Of a DNA stretch of 64,000 nt, positions 21,130 to 33,171 are shown piece after piece (within the stretch, counting starts at the first letter, position 1; each line of letters begins with the position of its first letter). Source of the stretch: Serripes groenlandicus (Eukaryota; Mollusca; Bivalvia; Cardiida; Cardiidae). Both the position numbers and the translations under genes were made by a program. The notes under the pieces were generated by a model that worked only from the letters and a program-made list of their open reading frames with translations, searched no databases and had not been told where the DNA came from. Location: NCBI GenBank assembly GCA_031761405.1, contig JASEVX010000010.1, forward strand, positions 30,681,059-30,745,058, given 5' to 3'.

Positions 21130-22613
21130 GTGTTTGGTATACAGTATCCACTGATGTTATATCAGGCAAAGTGCTATGTAGGTGAAGAAATTCGAGCGGT
21201 TGGCACAATAAGTGTTGACCTGAGACAGCCCAAAATATCACAGACAATACTGGACACTACTAGCCAACTACAAATAATGCCCCAGTGTGACTGTATAGAA
21301 ATGGAAGAGAAAAAAGACAGCATGTCCAGTGTGGTACAAGGAAAGAAAACGGACATTAACATCATCACAGTTTGGACCGATCACAAAAAGAAAGAAGATA
21401 ACAGAACAGTTTCTGTGTCCAATTATAGAGGATAAACCATTTGAATCTGCCCAAACATCATATGGAAAACGTCGAGAGCAAAGTGCCATTTCAAAGTACA
21501 TAGCGGAAACAAGAAATCATGTGCACAAGTGTGGTTTTGTGATCAGTCCAAACTTTTCTTTCATTGGAGCAACAATCACAACAATCGTAAGCGTTGTAAT
21601 CAGTGCAGATGTTCACACATCAAATGTAAAGATAGTGATTTAGTATTTGAATCTGATTGTGACTTTAAAACTCGAGGAACCTACATTTTGGATAACTTAG
21701 ATGATCGCTTCACGAGTGTTAGATTTAATAAGTTTACAAACCGCATGTCATACTTCCTAGCCATGTAAAGCAACTTACTTATCTCTTTTCAAATGTTGAT
21801 GATTTCGCTCCTTGTGACCACGTGATTACAGACGATAATGTGAAGGTGCAGGTAGAGGACAGTAATGCTCAAATATATTGCGTAAGTTACGGTTTAATTT
21901 CTAGCTCTACTAATCGAAGGCCACAAGATTTTGGGATGGTGACGTTTTGGTTACTTTTTCTTGCGAACGAGACTACACATTTTCCTCATTGCATATATTG
22001 ATGAGTGCTTAGAAGATATGGAAAATGTGTAGGATTGAAATGTTAGGTCTAGTATTATCTTTGATTGTTAAAAAAAAATGACAAATTTACTATTGTGAAT
22101 GTGTCACTCGAGCCATTCATGTCTCAATTTAATGACTTTTTTGTTTATTTTTTTTATCATACATAATTGATGATGATGCAACTCAATTCTTTATTTTTGT
22201 TGTCTTACAGAAATCTAACACTTCATCCTCCACGCTCACCAATGATGTACCACTACTTTCACACTCGTAGAACTACGACGTCATTGATTACCCAGATTCC
22301 TATCACTAAAACCACCAAAGACGTTCAGAATTTCTTGGAAGGTATAACGAATTTAGATAATGTCTCAACTGGTAACAAAAATGACTATTATAGTGTTGTT
22401 ACTATAAGCGTTTTGATAATTGATGCTGTAATATTTGCACCGTTTTTCAAATAAATAAAGCGTGTCTATGTAGTAAATAAAAGAAAACGTACAATACCGA
22501 GAAATTCACCCATTATTCATCATCCCATTTATAAAAGAAATACTGAAAACATTGAAATGAATGAGTTTTCAACAGATTACATGGCACCAGTTCGTGCTCG
22601 TGTTTTTCAACAA
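21130..22613 (+). pseudogene. Single-pass membrane receptor-like gene, split by a LINE; tail continues at 31,918-32,028
   Basis: A Cys-rich segment (FCDQSKLFFHWSNN ... KRCNQCRCSHIKC, ~21,530-21,640) precedes a stretch ending KVQVEDSNAQIYC at a consensus donor tgc|gtaagt (21,890). The next exon starts after cttacag at 22,210. It is Ser/Thr-rich, then has a hydrophobic membrane helix (YYSVVTISVLIIDAVIFAPFF) and, after an in-frame TAA, a basic and acidic tail (KRNTENIEMNEFSTDYMAPV). The frame then reaches the target site gtttttcaacaa, where an I-group LINE is inserted. Beyond that LINE the same frame resumes at 31,918 (TVKPLPNLMYEDVEIKSVIF) and stops at 32,028. The tail's MYEDV is a typical tyrosine signalling motif. 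At least two disruptions (a frameshift near 22,270 and the TAA near 22,452) mark it as a pseudogene. The ectodomain family is not recognised. Confidence 0.55.
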
Positions 22614-22786
22614 TGAATGAATGAATGGTGTTTTAAGGCCCGTCGACAACTAAGGTCATTTTGGGCGCTTAATAATTTACTTAATGTTAAGTGAAATAAT
22701 CAAACATGATGTATGCGATACCTAAAATAGATATAAAATAACATGTAAGCCAATATAAAACTAGAACTATCACTGAATGTGATTAA

Positions 22787-24632
22787 TACCCCCGAACGCC
22801 ACCCTGATAGGAAAGGTTGTGAACTATTTAGAAATCCCACCTTAAAAGGACAATGTTATGGATCGGGTTATTCTTGTTTTGTTCATTTTTGGATAACAAA
22901 GGGCAATAACTCTGTAATTATGTAAATTAGAGTTATGGTTCTTGTACACTGCGCTTCCTCTGATTATGCTCTACCGTTGTATGTAGTTTTATTAGATTCC
23001 ATCTGTTAGTTATTAAATAATTCTCCGGGCAAGAAAAAGTAACAAAGGGCAATAACTATGTAATTATGTAAATAAGAGTTATGGTTCTTGTACACTGCAC
23101 TTCCTCTCATTATGCTACCATTGTATGCAGTTTTATTAGATTCCACCGGTTAGTTATTAAGTAATTCTCCGGACAAGAAAAAGTAACAAAGGTCAATAAC
23201 TCTGTATATAGGTAAAATAGAGTTATGGTTCCTGTACACCGCACTTTCTCTTAATGCGTTGTATCATCCTATGAAGTTTTAATAAATTTCAAGAATTAGT
23301 TTTAAAGTTATGCTCCGGACAAGACTCTACAAACAAGAAAAAGTAACAAAGGGCAATAACTCTGTAATTATGTAAAGTAGAGTTATGGTTTTTGTACACT
23401 GCACTTCCTCTGATTATGCTCTAACATTGTATGTAGTTTTATTAGATTCCATCTGTTAGTTATTAAGTAATTCTCCGGACAAGAAAAAGTAACAAAGGGC
23501 AATAACTCTGTATTTAGGTAAAATAGAGTTATGGTTCCTGTACACCGCACTTTCTCTCAATGTGTTGTATCATCCTAAGATGTTTTATTAAATTCCAACA
23601 ATTAGTTTTAAAGTTATGCTCCGGACAAGACTCTACGAACAAGAAAAAGTAACAAAGGGCAATAACTCTGTAATTATGTAAATTATAGTTATGGTTCTTG
23701 TACACTGCACTTCCTCTGATTATGCTCTACCATTGTATGTAGTTTTATTAGATTCCATCTGTTAGTTATTAAGTAATTCTCCGGACAAGAAAAAGTAACA
23801 AAGGGCAATTACTCTGTATTTAGATAAAATAGAGTTATGGTTCCTGTATACCGCAATTCCTCTCAATGTGTTGTATCATCCTATGAAGTTTTATTAAATT
23901 CCAACAATTAGTTTTAAAGTTATGCTCCGGACAAGACTCTACGAACAAGAAAAAGTAACAAAGGGCAATAACTCTGTAATTATGTAAAGTAGAGTTATGG
24001 TTCTTGTACACTGCACTTCCTCTGATTATGCTCTACCATTGTATGTAGTTTTATTAGATTCCATCTGTTAGTTATTAAGTAATTTTCCGGACAAGAAAAA
24101 GTAACAAAGGGCAATAACTCTGTATTTAGGTAAAATAGAGTTATGGTTCTTGTACACCGCACTTCCTCTCAATGTGTTGTATCATCCTAAGATGTTTTAT
24201 TAAATTCCAACAATAAGTTTTAAAGTTATGCTCCGGACAAGACTCTACGAACAAGAAAAAGAAACAAAGGGCAATAACTCTGTAATTATGTAAATTAGAG
24301 TTATGGTTCTTGTACACTGCACTTTCTCTGATTATGCTCTACCATTGTATGTAGTTTTATTAGATTTCATCTGTTAGTTATTAAGTAATTCTCCGGACAA
24401 GAAAAAGTAACAAAGGGCAATAACTCTGTATTTAGATAAAATAGAGTTATGGTTCCTGTACACCGCACTTCCTCTCAATGTGTTGTATCATCCTATGAAG
24501 TTTTATTAAATTCCAACAATTAGTTTTAAAGTTATGCTCCGGACAAGGAAAATCGCAACGGACCAACCGACCGACCGACCAACCACAGGGTGACTCCAAT
24601 ATACCCCCTCTAAACTTCGTTTATTGGGGGTA
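22787..24632. mobile_element. Tandem-repeat element with CCCCC...GGGGG ends, ~150/305-bp units
   Basis: Left end TACCCCCGAACG, right end TTATTGGGGGTA, consistent with a TA target. The core is about 11 half-units of ~150 bp, each with aacaaagggcaataactctg, arranged as alternating A/B types with a ~305-bp higher-order period. Near the right end is gaccaaccgaccgaccgacc, and the last 35 bp form a hairpin (tataccccc...gggggtata). It sits inside the 3' UTR of LINE E. No coding capacity. Confidence 0.75.
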
Positions 24633-24690
24633 TAATAAGATATAGGCAAACAAGCCCAACATCACTATGTAATACTTAACATAAAGATAA

Positions 24691-26892
24691 ACAAGGGCAC
24701 CGCAAAGCGGATGCATCCCCTCGGCTTTAAATCATCACATTGAGTTCTCTTGTGATCTAAATATTTAAGTCCAATTTTTTTTACTTCGATCTTTGACCTA
24801 TGACCTTGAATCAATAGGCTTCAAAATATTGTCACAAACTAACTGTATGCCAAGTTTGGATAAGATCTGTCAAGGAATGGTCAGTGTAGAGTGGTGACAA
24901 GGTTGCCACAGCTGAGATATATTGTAAGTTCAATCAAGTTCAATTTTGGGCATGACCTTTGACCTATGACCTTGAAAACCAATAGGCTTCAAGACATATC
25001 ATAAAATAACTGTATAATAAGTTTTATTAAGATCGGTCAATGAATGGTCAGTGTAGAGTTGTGACAAGGCTGCCACAGCTGAAAATATTGTAAGTCCAAT
25101 TTTGAGTTTGACCTTTGGCCTATGACCTTGAAAATGAATGGCTTCAAGATATTATCATAAAGTAACTGTATACCAAGTTTGGTTAAAATCTGTCAAGTAA
25201 TGGTCAGTGTAGAGTGGTGACAGTGACAAGGTTGCCACAGCTGAAAATAGTGTAAGTGCAATTTTGGGCTTGACCTTTGACCTATGACCTTGAAAATCAA
25301 TAGGCTTCAAATATTATCATAAACTAACTGTATAATAAGTTTTATAAAGATCGGTCAAGGAATGGTCAGTGTAGAGTGGTGACAAGGCTGTCACAGCTGA
25401 AAATATTGTAAGTCCAATTTTGAGTCCTTTGGCCTATGACCTTGAAAATGAATGGAATGAATGAATGAATGAATGGTGTTTTAAGGCCCGTCGACAACTA
25501 AGGTCATTTTGGGCGCTTAATGATTTACTTACTGTAAATTATGAAATTATTGAAATATAACTAACCAGTTTATTAGACAAAACAATTAAACATGATGTAC
25601 GCGATATTTAACATTAATATAAAACGACATGTAAAACAAAGTAAAACAGAATTTAGGCAAACAAGCCAAACACTGCTATGAAATACTTAACATAAAGATA
25701 AACAATATCTGAGAAAATGCGGAACAGGATCTGTAAAAGTAATACATGTGCAAAAGCACGATTTAAGAAATAATCATATCTTATTAAAAATATTAATTTC
25801 CCTAAGGAAATCAAATACAAGTTCAGGTTTGACAGACTCAAAGAGCTGACGCATACTTTGAGCCTTGAAAAATCTATCACGTATTGGAGCGAAATCAGCA
25901 CATTCCAGAAGGAAAATGAATGGCTTCAAGATATTATCATAAAGTAACTGTATACCAAGTTTGGTTAAAATCTGTCAAGTAATGGTCAGTGTAGAGTGGT
26001 GACAGTGACAAGGTTGCCACAGCTGAAAATAGTGTAAGTGCAATTTTGGGCTTGACCTTTGACCTATGACCTTGAAAATCAATAGGCTTCAAATATTATC
26101 ATAAACTAACTGTATAATAAGTTTTATAAAGATCGGTCAAGGAATGGTCAGTGTAGAGTGGTGACAAGGCTGTCACAGCTGAAAATATTGTAAGTCCAAT
26201 TTTGAGCTTGACCTTTGACCTATGACCTTGAAAATCAATAGGCTTCAAGATATTATCATAAAGTAACTGTATACCAAGTTTGGTTAAAATCTGTCAAGTA
26301 ATGGTCAGTGTAGAGTGGTGACAAGGTTGCCACAGCTGAAAATAGTGTAAGTGCAATTTTGGGCTTGACCTTTGACCTATGACCTTGAAAATCAATAGGC
26401 TTTAAATATTATCATAAACTAACTGTATAATAAGTTTTATAAAGATCGGTCAAGGAATGGTCAGTGTAGAGTAGTGACAAGGCTGTCACAGCTGAACATA
26501 TTGTAAGTCCAATTTTGAGCTTGACCTTTGACCTATGACCTTGAAAATCAATAGGCTTCAAGATATTATCATAAAGTAACTTTATACCAAGTTTTGTTAA
26601 AATCCGTCAAGTAATGGTCAGTGTAGAGTGGTGACAAGGTTGCCACAGCTGAAAATATTGCAAGTCCAATTTTGGGCTTGACCTTTGACCTATGACCTTG
26701 AAAATCAATAGGCTTCAAGATGTTACCATATACTTACTTTATACTAAGTTTGGTTAAGATCTGTCAAGAAATGGTTAGTGTAGAGTGATGACAAGGTTTG
26801 TTACGGACGGAAGGACGGACGGACGGACACACATACATACGGACGGTCCCGTTACTATATCTCTTTCTCGCTTACTTCGTAACCGAGGGGAT
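24691..26892. mobile_element. Tandem-repeat element with ATCCCCTCGG...CCGAGGGGAT ends, ~157-bp units
   Basis: Left end acaagggcaccgcaaagcgg followed by atcccctcggc; right end ccgaggggat. Ten or so units of ~155-160 bp, each with ttgacctttgacctatgacc and gtcagtgtagagtggtgac. Close to the right end is a ggacggacggacggac run. It is inserted in the 3' UTR of LINE E (ataaagataa on the left, aatatctgagg on the right) and itself contains a truncated LINE at 25,456-25,911. Confidence 0.75.
25456..25911 (-). mobile_element. I-group LINE copy 'D', 3' end only
   Basis: 456 bp of LINE 3' end, from the TTCA tail to the final codons of RNase H (SMRQLFESVKPEL region). It is flanked by the 12-bp duplication gaaaatgaatgg (25,444-25,455 and 25,912-25,923). 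It landed within one tandem unit of the element at 24,691-26,892. Confidence 0.9.
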
Positions 26893-28471
26893 AATAATAT
26901 CTGAGGAAATGCGGAACAGGATCAGTAAGAGTAATATTATTAAAAATCTTATTAAAAATATTAATTTCCCTAAGGAAATCAAATAAAAGTTCCGGTTTGA
27001 CAGACTCAAAGAGCTGACGCATACTTTGAGCCTTGAAAAATCTATCACGTATTGGAGCGAAATCGGCACATTCCAGAAGAATGTGCAGTACTGAAAGTTG
27101 TGTAAAACATGGAATACATTGAGGTGCTTCCTCACCCTTCAGTAAGTATGCATGAGTTAACCATGTGTGCCCAATGCGTAAACGAGCAAGGACAATTTCT
27201 TCTCGGCGACAGGATCTAAAAGCTGGTAGCCACTCACCAAGTACTGACTTGATCGAGTGCAGTTTATTATTTACTTGCTCATTCCAATCACTTTGCCACT
27301 CATCGTGAAGTAAAACATGTATTAAAGGTTTAAAATCGGAATAGGTATTTTAAAAGGTAAAATATCTTGTGAAAGAGCAGAATTGGCTGCCAAGTCAGCA
27401 TGTTCGTTACCCTTTAACTCGGCAGAACATATAGAAGCATTATTTGGCAACCGAAATGTTATCACATCGTCATCATGAACTGCAGCGGCAGCAGCCTTTT
27501 TTCCATCTTTAGAACCATCTGTATAAATACGCTCAAAGTTATAATATGTATTTTTAATTTCAATATACTTGGATTTAAAAACAATAGGATCTGTGCAGGC
27601 CTTTTTATCGGTCGCAAGATCATAAATGAAGGTCCAAGGTGGAGAATCTGAAATCTCATGCCTCGCGATGTCCTCAAGATCAACATCTAGCTTAGCGACT
27701 TCAGGACCGTAACGGATACCAAAAGGCGGTATTACCCAATCCTTCTTTAGTAATAATTCCTTGTATAAAGGTTTAAAAACAACTCTATGAGTGGGATTTG
27801 AAGGGTTATACTTAAGTTTAAAAAATACTGTATAGCTAGCTTTCGTCGGCGTAAATATAAGGGTGGTTCATTGGCTTCCACATAGAGACTTTTGACGGGC
27901 GAAGTTCGAAAAGCGCCCAGAGCTAGCCGTAAACCCTGATGGTGAATAGAATCAAGTGTTGCAATGTATGATTTTCGTGCCGAGCCATAAACAATACATG
28001 CGTAGTATTAGATCGTATTAATGATCTGTAAAGTCTCAACAGGACTTTACGGTCAGCTCCCCAATCCGTATGGGATACAACGCGTAAAAGATTTAATGCT
28101 TTCTGGCATTTATTTCTAAGATATTTAATATGAGGAATAAATGTCAGTTTTGGGTCAAACAATAGACCAAGGAATTTAAATTCAGGCACAACTTCAATAC
28201 GAGTGCCATCTAGTGTTAAATCTGGATTTAGGTGGTGTTTACGAAGGTGACAAAAGTGCATACATTTGGTCTTGCTTTTTGAAAATTTAAAGCCATTTTC
28301 GTTTGACCATTTTTGTAAATTATTCAAAACTTGTTGCAATTGTCTTTCAATTGTATGCATATTTTTTGTTCTGTAACAAATACAGAAATCATCAACATAT
28401 AAAAAGCATTCAACTCCATCACCTTTAATAATGTTATTAATTTTAACACTAAAAGGTGTAACAGAAAGAAT
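26893..28471 (-). pseudogene. RNase H and reverse transcriptase C-terminal part of LINE E
   Basis: The minus strand carries decayed RNase H (RLRIGHTWLTHAYLLKGEE region and SAELK-like block) and, at 27,923-28,360, reverse transcriptase thumb sequence (NGFKFSKSKTKCMHF, FKFLGLLFDPKLTFIPH). Frames shift several times. It is cut at 28,471 by a second LINE copy and resumes at 29,447. Confidence 0.8.
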
Positions 28472-29432
28472 GAATGAGTGAATGGTGTTTTAAGGCCCGT
28501 CGACAACTAAGGTCATTTTGGGCGCTTAATAATTTACTAACTGTAAATTATGAAATAATGAAAATTGAAATATAACTAACCAGTTTATTAGACAAAACAA
28601 TTAAACATGATGTATGCAATACTTAACATTAATATAAAACGACATGTAAGCCAATGTAAAACAGAATTTAGGCAAACAAGCCAAACACTACTATGTAATA
28701 CTTAACATAAAGATAAACAATATCTGAGAAAATGCGGAACAGGATCTGTAAAAGTAATGCATGTGCAAAAGCACGATTTAAGAAATAATCATATCTTATT
28801 AAAAATATTAATTTCCCTAAGAAAATCAAATATAAGTTCAGGTTTCACGGACTCAAAGAGCTGACGCATACTTTGAGCCTTGAAAAATCTATCACGTATT
28901 GGAGCGAAATCAGCACATTCCAGGAGAATGTGCTGTACTGAAAGTTGTGTAAAACATTGAATACATTGAGGTGCTTCCTCACCTTTCAGTAAGTATGCAT
29001 GAGTTAACCATGTGTGCCCAATGCGTAAACGAGCAAGGACAATTTCTTCTCGGCGACAGGATCTAAAAGCTGGCAGCCACTCACCAAGTACTGACTTGAT
29101 TGAGTGCAGTTTATTATTTACTTGCTCATTCCAATCACTTTGCCACTTATCGTAAAGTAAAACATTTATTAAAGGTTTAAAATCGGAATAGGGTATTTTA
29201 AAAGGTAAAATATCTTGTGAAAGAGCAGACTTTGCTGCCAAGTCAGCATGTTCGTTACCGTGAATGCCCATATGACTGGGGATCCATTCATTCTGAAGTG
29301 CCTGCATAGCAGACAACGAGTCAGTAAAATTAATATATCGCCAATAACCCTCGGATTCAATATAATCCAAAGCCAAATGAATTGCCTTTAACTCGGCAGA
29401 AAATACAGAAGCATTATTTGGCAACCGAAATG
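28472..29432 (-). mobile_element. I-group LINE copy 'B', truncated within RNase H
   Basis: The 3' tail begins at 28,472 and the copy ends in the RNase H start at 29,432. Flanking duplication gtaacagaaagaat / gtaacagacagaat at 28,458-28,471 and 29,433-29,446. Compared with the copy at 39.6 kb it also lacks about 90 bp (the stretch encoding the region before WIPSHMGIHGNEHADLAAKS), so its RNase H is internally deleted as well as 5'-truncated. Confidence 0.9.
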
Positions 29433-29663
29433 GTAACAGACAGAATACAACATCCCTGGGGAACACCCATTTCCTGTTCGTGTGGTTCAGAAAAAGTATC
29501 ACCAACACGAACTTTGAACTGACGGTCAGTTAAAAATGCAGAAATAAAATAAGCAAAGCGACCTCTTATGCCGAAAGCATAGAGGTAATTCATAATTCCA
29601 AGTCGTGTCGGTGTCATATGCACTTTCTAAGTCAAAGAAGACGGAGACTACATGCTCCTTTTT

Positions 29664-31707
29664 AGATCACCTAGAGCCGAAGGCTCAAGGTGAGCTATTC
29701 TGATCACTTTTTGTCCGTCGTCCGTCCGTCCGTCCGGCGTTAACTTTTAGCTTTAAACATCATCTCCTCCCAAACTCCAAGGACAATTTCCGTGAAACAT
29801 CACAGGACTGTTCCTCTGGTTGGCCTCTTTCAAAGTTGTTCAAAGATTTAAATTCCATTGAGAACTTTGGTTGCTGCGGCATCAAAAAGGGGGCAAAATG
29901 TCCGAACTTTAAAAATCTTCTCCTCCGAATCTGCCTGTCAGATTCAAATATAATTTGGTAGAAATGTTCCTTGGGTGACCCTCTATAAAAATTGTTCAAG
30001 CCATACTGATTGGTCAAAAAACATGGCAGTCAGGCGGCATCAGAAAAGGGGCAAAATTTGAAAATTTGAAAATTCCATTTTTATGAAAGTGCTTGTCTGA
30101 TTTTAAGAAAATATAATACGAATCTTACTTTAATGATCCTCTATTTAATTTGTTTAAGCCGTTTTGATGGGTAACACAATCATAGCAACCAGGCGTCATC
30201 ACAAAAGGGGTAAATTGAACTTTTAGCTACAAATGACAACCAACTCCTACCATTCCAATAGACCAATTTCCACAAAACATCACAGGAATGTTCCTTCGGT
30301 GGTCCTCTTTCAAATTTGTTCAAAGAATAAAATTCCATTGAGAACTTTGGTTGCTGCGGCATCAGAAAGGGGACAAAATGTCCAAACTTTAAAAATCTTC
30401 TCCTCCGAATCTGCCTGTCAGATTCAAATATAATTTGGTAGAAATGTTCCTTGGGTGACCCTCTATGAAAATTGTTCAAGCCATACTGATTAATCGAAAA
30501 ACATGGCAGTCAGGCGGCATCAGAAAAGGGGCAAAATGACAAAATTTGAAAATTCCATTTTTATGAAAGTGTTTGTCTGATTTTAAGAAAATATAAAACG
30601 AATTTTACTTTAATGATCCTCTATTTAATTTGTTAAAGCCGTTTTGATTGGTTACACAATCATAGCAACCAGGCGTCATCACAAAAGGGGTAAATTGAAC
30701 TTTTAGCTACAAATGACAACCAACACCTGCCATTCCAATAGACCAATTACTACAAAACATCACAGGAATGATCCTTTTGTGGTCCTCTTTCAAAATTGTT
30801 CAAAGATTAAAATTCAAATGAGAACTTTGGTTGCTGCGGCATCAGAAAGGTGACAAAATGTCCAAACTTTAAAAATCTTCTCCTCCGAATCTGCCTGTCA
30901 GATTCAAATATAATTTGGTAGAAATGTTCCTTGGGTGACCCTCTATAAAAATTGTTCAAGCCATACTGATTGGTCGAAAAACATGGCAATCAGGCGGCAT
31001 CAGAAAAGGGGCAAAATGACAAAATTTGAAAATTCCATTTTTATGAAAGTGTTTGTCTTATTTTAAGAAAATATAATACGAATCTTACTGTAATGATCCT
31101 CTATTTAATTTGTTTAAGCCGTTTTGATTGGTTACGCAATCATATCAACCAGGTGTCATCACAAAAAGGGTAAATTGAACTTTTAGCTACAAGTGACATC
31201 CAACTCCTACCATTCCAATAGACCAATTTCCACAAAACATCACAAGAATGTTCCTTTGGTGGTCCTCTTTCAAAATTAGATTTAAATTCCATTGAGAACT
31301 TTGGATGCTGCGGCATCAGAGAGTGAGAAAAAATACCCAAATTTTAAAATCCTTTTCCTCCATAATCTACTTGTGCGATTGCAAGATAATTCGGTAGAAA
31401 TGTTTCTTTAGTGACCCTCTAAATAAACTGTTGAAGCCATATTGATTTGGTTGAAAAACAGCGCAGCAAGGCGGCATCAGGAAAGGTGCAAAATGACAAA
31501 AACTTTATAATTCCATTCTTATTAAAGTTCTTGTTAGATTTCAAGATATAAATGGCCTTTACTGATAAGCTGTTTCTTGAGAAGTGTCCACTCCTTTCAG
31601 TTTCATTTGCACTCCCTGATAAAATTTTCCAGATATTTGCAGTTAAATATTTGCTACTAATTTACTATCAATTAGGTGATCGATTTAGGGCCATCTTGGC
31701 CCTCTTG
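29664..31707. mobile_element. Tandem-repeat hairpin-ended element (copy 2) inside LINE E
   Basis: Starts AGATCACCTAGAGCC with its palindrome and ends ggccatcttggccctcttg. Just inside the left end is gtccgtcgtccgtccgtccg. The core is three to four units of ~470-480 bp (phrase aacttttagctacaaatgac at about 30,219, 30,699 and 31,179). The empty site is known from the related LINE copy near 41,105: a run of six T there becomes five T on the left and three T on the right here, so about two bases were duplicated. No coding capacity; the many short frames inside are by-products. Confidence 0.85.
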
Positions 31708-31905
31708 TTTATAAAAGCTTCACGGATAAAAGTTTCAAAACGGATCAAATGATCCATTGTGCTTCTATGTTTACGAAAACCAGACTGGACAGTTGTGATA
31801 AGTTTGTTCTTTTCAAGAAACCACATAAGTCTGTCGTTGACCATTCTTTCCATGGTTTTACATATGCAGCTGGTTAAGGCTATGGGGCGATAACTACCAG
31901 GATTA
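31708..31905 (-). pseudogene. Reverse transcriptase core remnant of LINE E
   Basis: Encodes the block MERMVNDRLMWFLEKNKLI and TTVQSGFRKHRSTMDHLIRF on the minus strand, directly comparable with the copy near 41,120-41,260. It is the 5'-most preserved part of LINE E. Confidence 0.85.
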
Positions 31906-31917
31906 GTTTTTCAACAA

Positions 31918-32028
31918 ACTGTAAAGCCTTTACCAAATCTCATGTATGAAGATGTAGAAATCAAATCTGTAATATTCTGTAATTTAAAAACCATTTCAAA
32001 ATATGTATGTCTTATTATAATTTCATAA
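31918..32028 (+). pseudogene. Last part of the split receptor-like gene (cytoplasmic tail)
   Basis: Thirty-six codons plus TAA continue the frame left at 22,613 once the LINE and one copy of the 12-bp duplication are disregarded. The tail contains LMYEDVEIKS, a Tyr-Glu-Asp-Val motif of the kind recognised by SH2 domains. The continuation could be chance over so short a stretch, but the frame and the composition both fit. Confidence 0.5.
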
Positions 32029-32199
32029 TCATTCATTCGCCAGTAAATATTTCATACATTTTATTTAAAGTAATTATCTTTTCTATGTAATGATCAGCCA
32101 TCATGAAGATCATTATTCCCATCAGTGTCATCATCATCAAAGTATGTAAACACAAGACAACTCGACTGAGACAAAGCACAGATGTGGAATTTGGAATGC

Positions 32200-32427
32200 T
32201 TTTTATTGTATTTTTTTTTTTGTATGGCGCATCGACAGCTAAGGTCATTTAGCGCGCATTTAAATGTTATTATTCATGTTTTCTGGGTGAACAAACCAGT
32301 ACTAGGCTAGAAAATGTGCCTTGCCCAAGGGCACTCCACCATGACCGAATTGCCGGGACTGGGGATCGAACCCGGGACACCCGGTTTCGAAATCCCCGAC
32401 GCTAACCACTCGACAACAGCGGATTCC
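32200..32427 (-). mobile_element. tRNA-derived SINE, family A, with 10-bp target duplication
   Basis: Full-length minus-strand copy with A and B boxes readable in the complement (cgagtggttagcg, gggttcgatcccc). Flanking direct repeat tttggaatgc at 32,190-32,199 and 32,428-32,437. Confidence 0.9.
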
Positions 32428-32439
32428 TTTGGAATGCAG

Positions 32440-32690
32440 CGTTTAAGTAATTCTAACGTATCAGAGACTAGTTTGGTTTCAGATTGTTAACACTGTTTTC
32501 ATTCTAGTGACCTAGTTTGTGACCAAGTTTCGAACTTGGCCTAGATTTGATGGAGATGTATGTTCTGATTAACTTTCATGAAGATTGGATGCAAAATGTT
32601 GCATCTAGAGTGTTAGCAAGGAAATGTTGACGACGGACAAAAGGCGATGACAAAAGCTCACCTTGAGCCTCTATCCATCTACCATATTTA
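32440..32690. mobile_element. Fragment of a repeat element sharing the AGCTCACCTTGAGCC end
   Basis: The body belongs to the 'gtgacctagtttgtgaccaa / ttggatgcaaaatgttgcat' family seen at 7.9-8.9 kb. It ends gacgacggacaaaaggcg...agctcaccttgagcc, the same terminal motif as the hairpin-ended element, although the internal repeat is different. Confidence 0.6.
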
Positions 32691-32821
32691 ATGCGAGCAT
32701 GAAAACTGAAACAAACGTATTTTTTAGTCCTAAGTAAATTGCAAACTTTCTAGAACAAGCTTTTTTTTTTGTTGTTGACATTTAGATTCTATACCACCAA
32801 ACTGCTGCCTTATATTTTGCA

Positions 32822-33013
32822 GGTCTCCAAGTGACACCAAGGAATGTACCTTTTTTCAAAGAAAACCTGGCGACCAGGCTTGAGATAGAGCAGTCATTTC
32901 CGCAGACCCCAGAACAGCCTTTTAAAAGCCTTAATTTATTCATGACTAATGTTACTTATCATAAGGCTATTTTTCAAAGTTCATTTGCTTCCAAACTATT
33001 GTCTTTGACTTAA
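32822..33013 (+). other. Possible exon, unknown product
   Basis: A pyrimidine-rich acceptor (atattttgcag) at 32,821 is followed by an open stretch encoding RNVPFFKENLATRLEIEQSF. No donor or partner is certain. It could belong with the BEN-like exon downstream. Confidence 0.3.
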
Positions 33014-33171
33014 CATTTAACACATGTTCTCGTTAGTTTATCTGATGTTTTTGTTGTTGTTTTTTCAAAGACAAACAAGTAGGGGAAGGTGGTAGTTATA
33101 GGGTTTTAAAATTTCTTGGAAAGTAACGGTATCTGTCCTTCCACTGGAAAATATAGCAATAAGCCAATAAA

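Larger units (their letters stand above)
22614..31905 (-). mobile_element. I-group LINE copy 'E', 5'-truncated and shredded by nested insertions
   Basis: One LINE on the minus strand is bounded by the 12-bp duplication gtttttcaacaa (22,602-22,613 and 31,906-31,917). Its own sequence occupies 22,614-~22,786, ~24,633-24,690, ~26,893-28,471, 29,447-29,663 and 31,708-31,905. Aligned to the better copy at 38,818-44,832 these give the 3' UTR, RNase H, reverse transcriptase C-terminal part, and reverse transcriptase core, in order. The 5' end stops within reverse transcriptase, with short overlap to the target (gtt). The interruptions are two tandem-repeat elements, a truncated LINE and the hairpin-ended element. 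All frames are broken. Confidence 0.85.
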
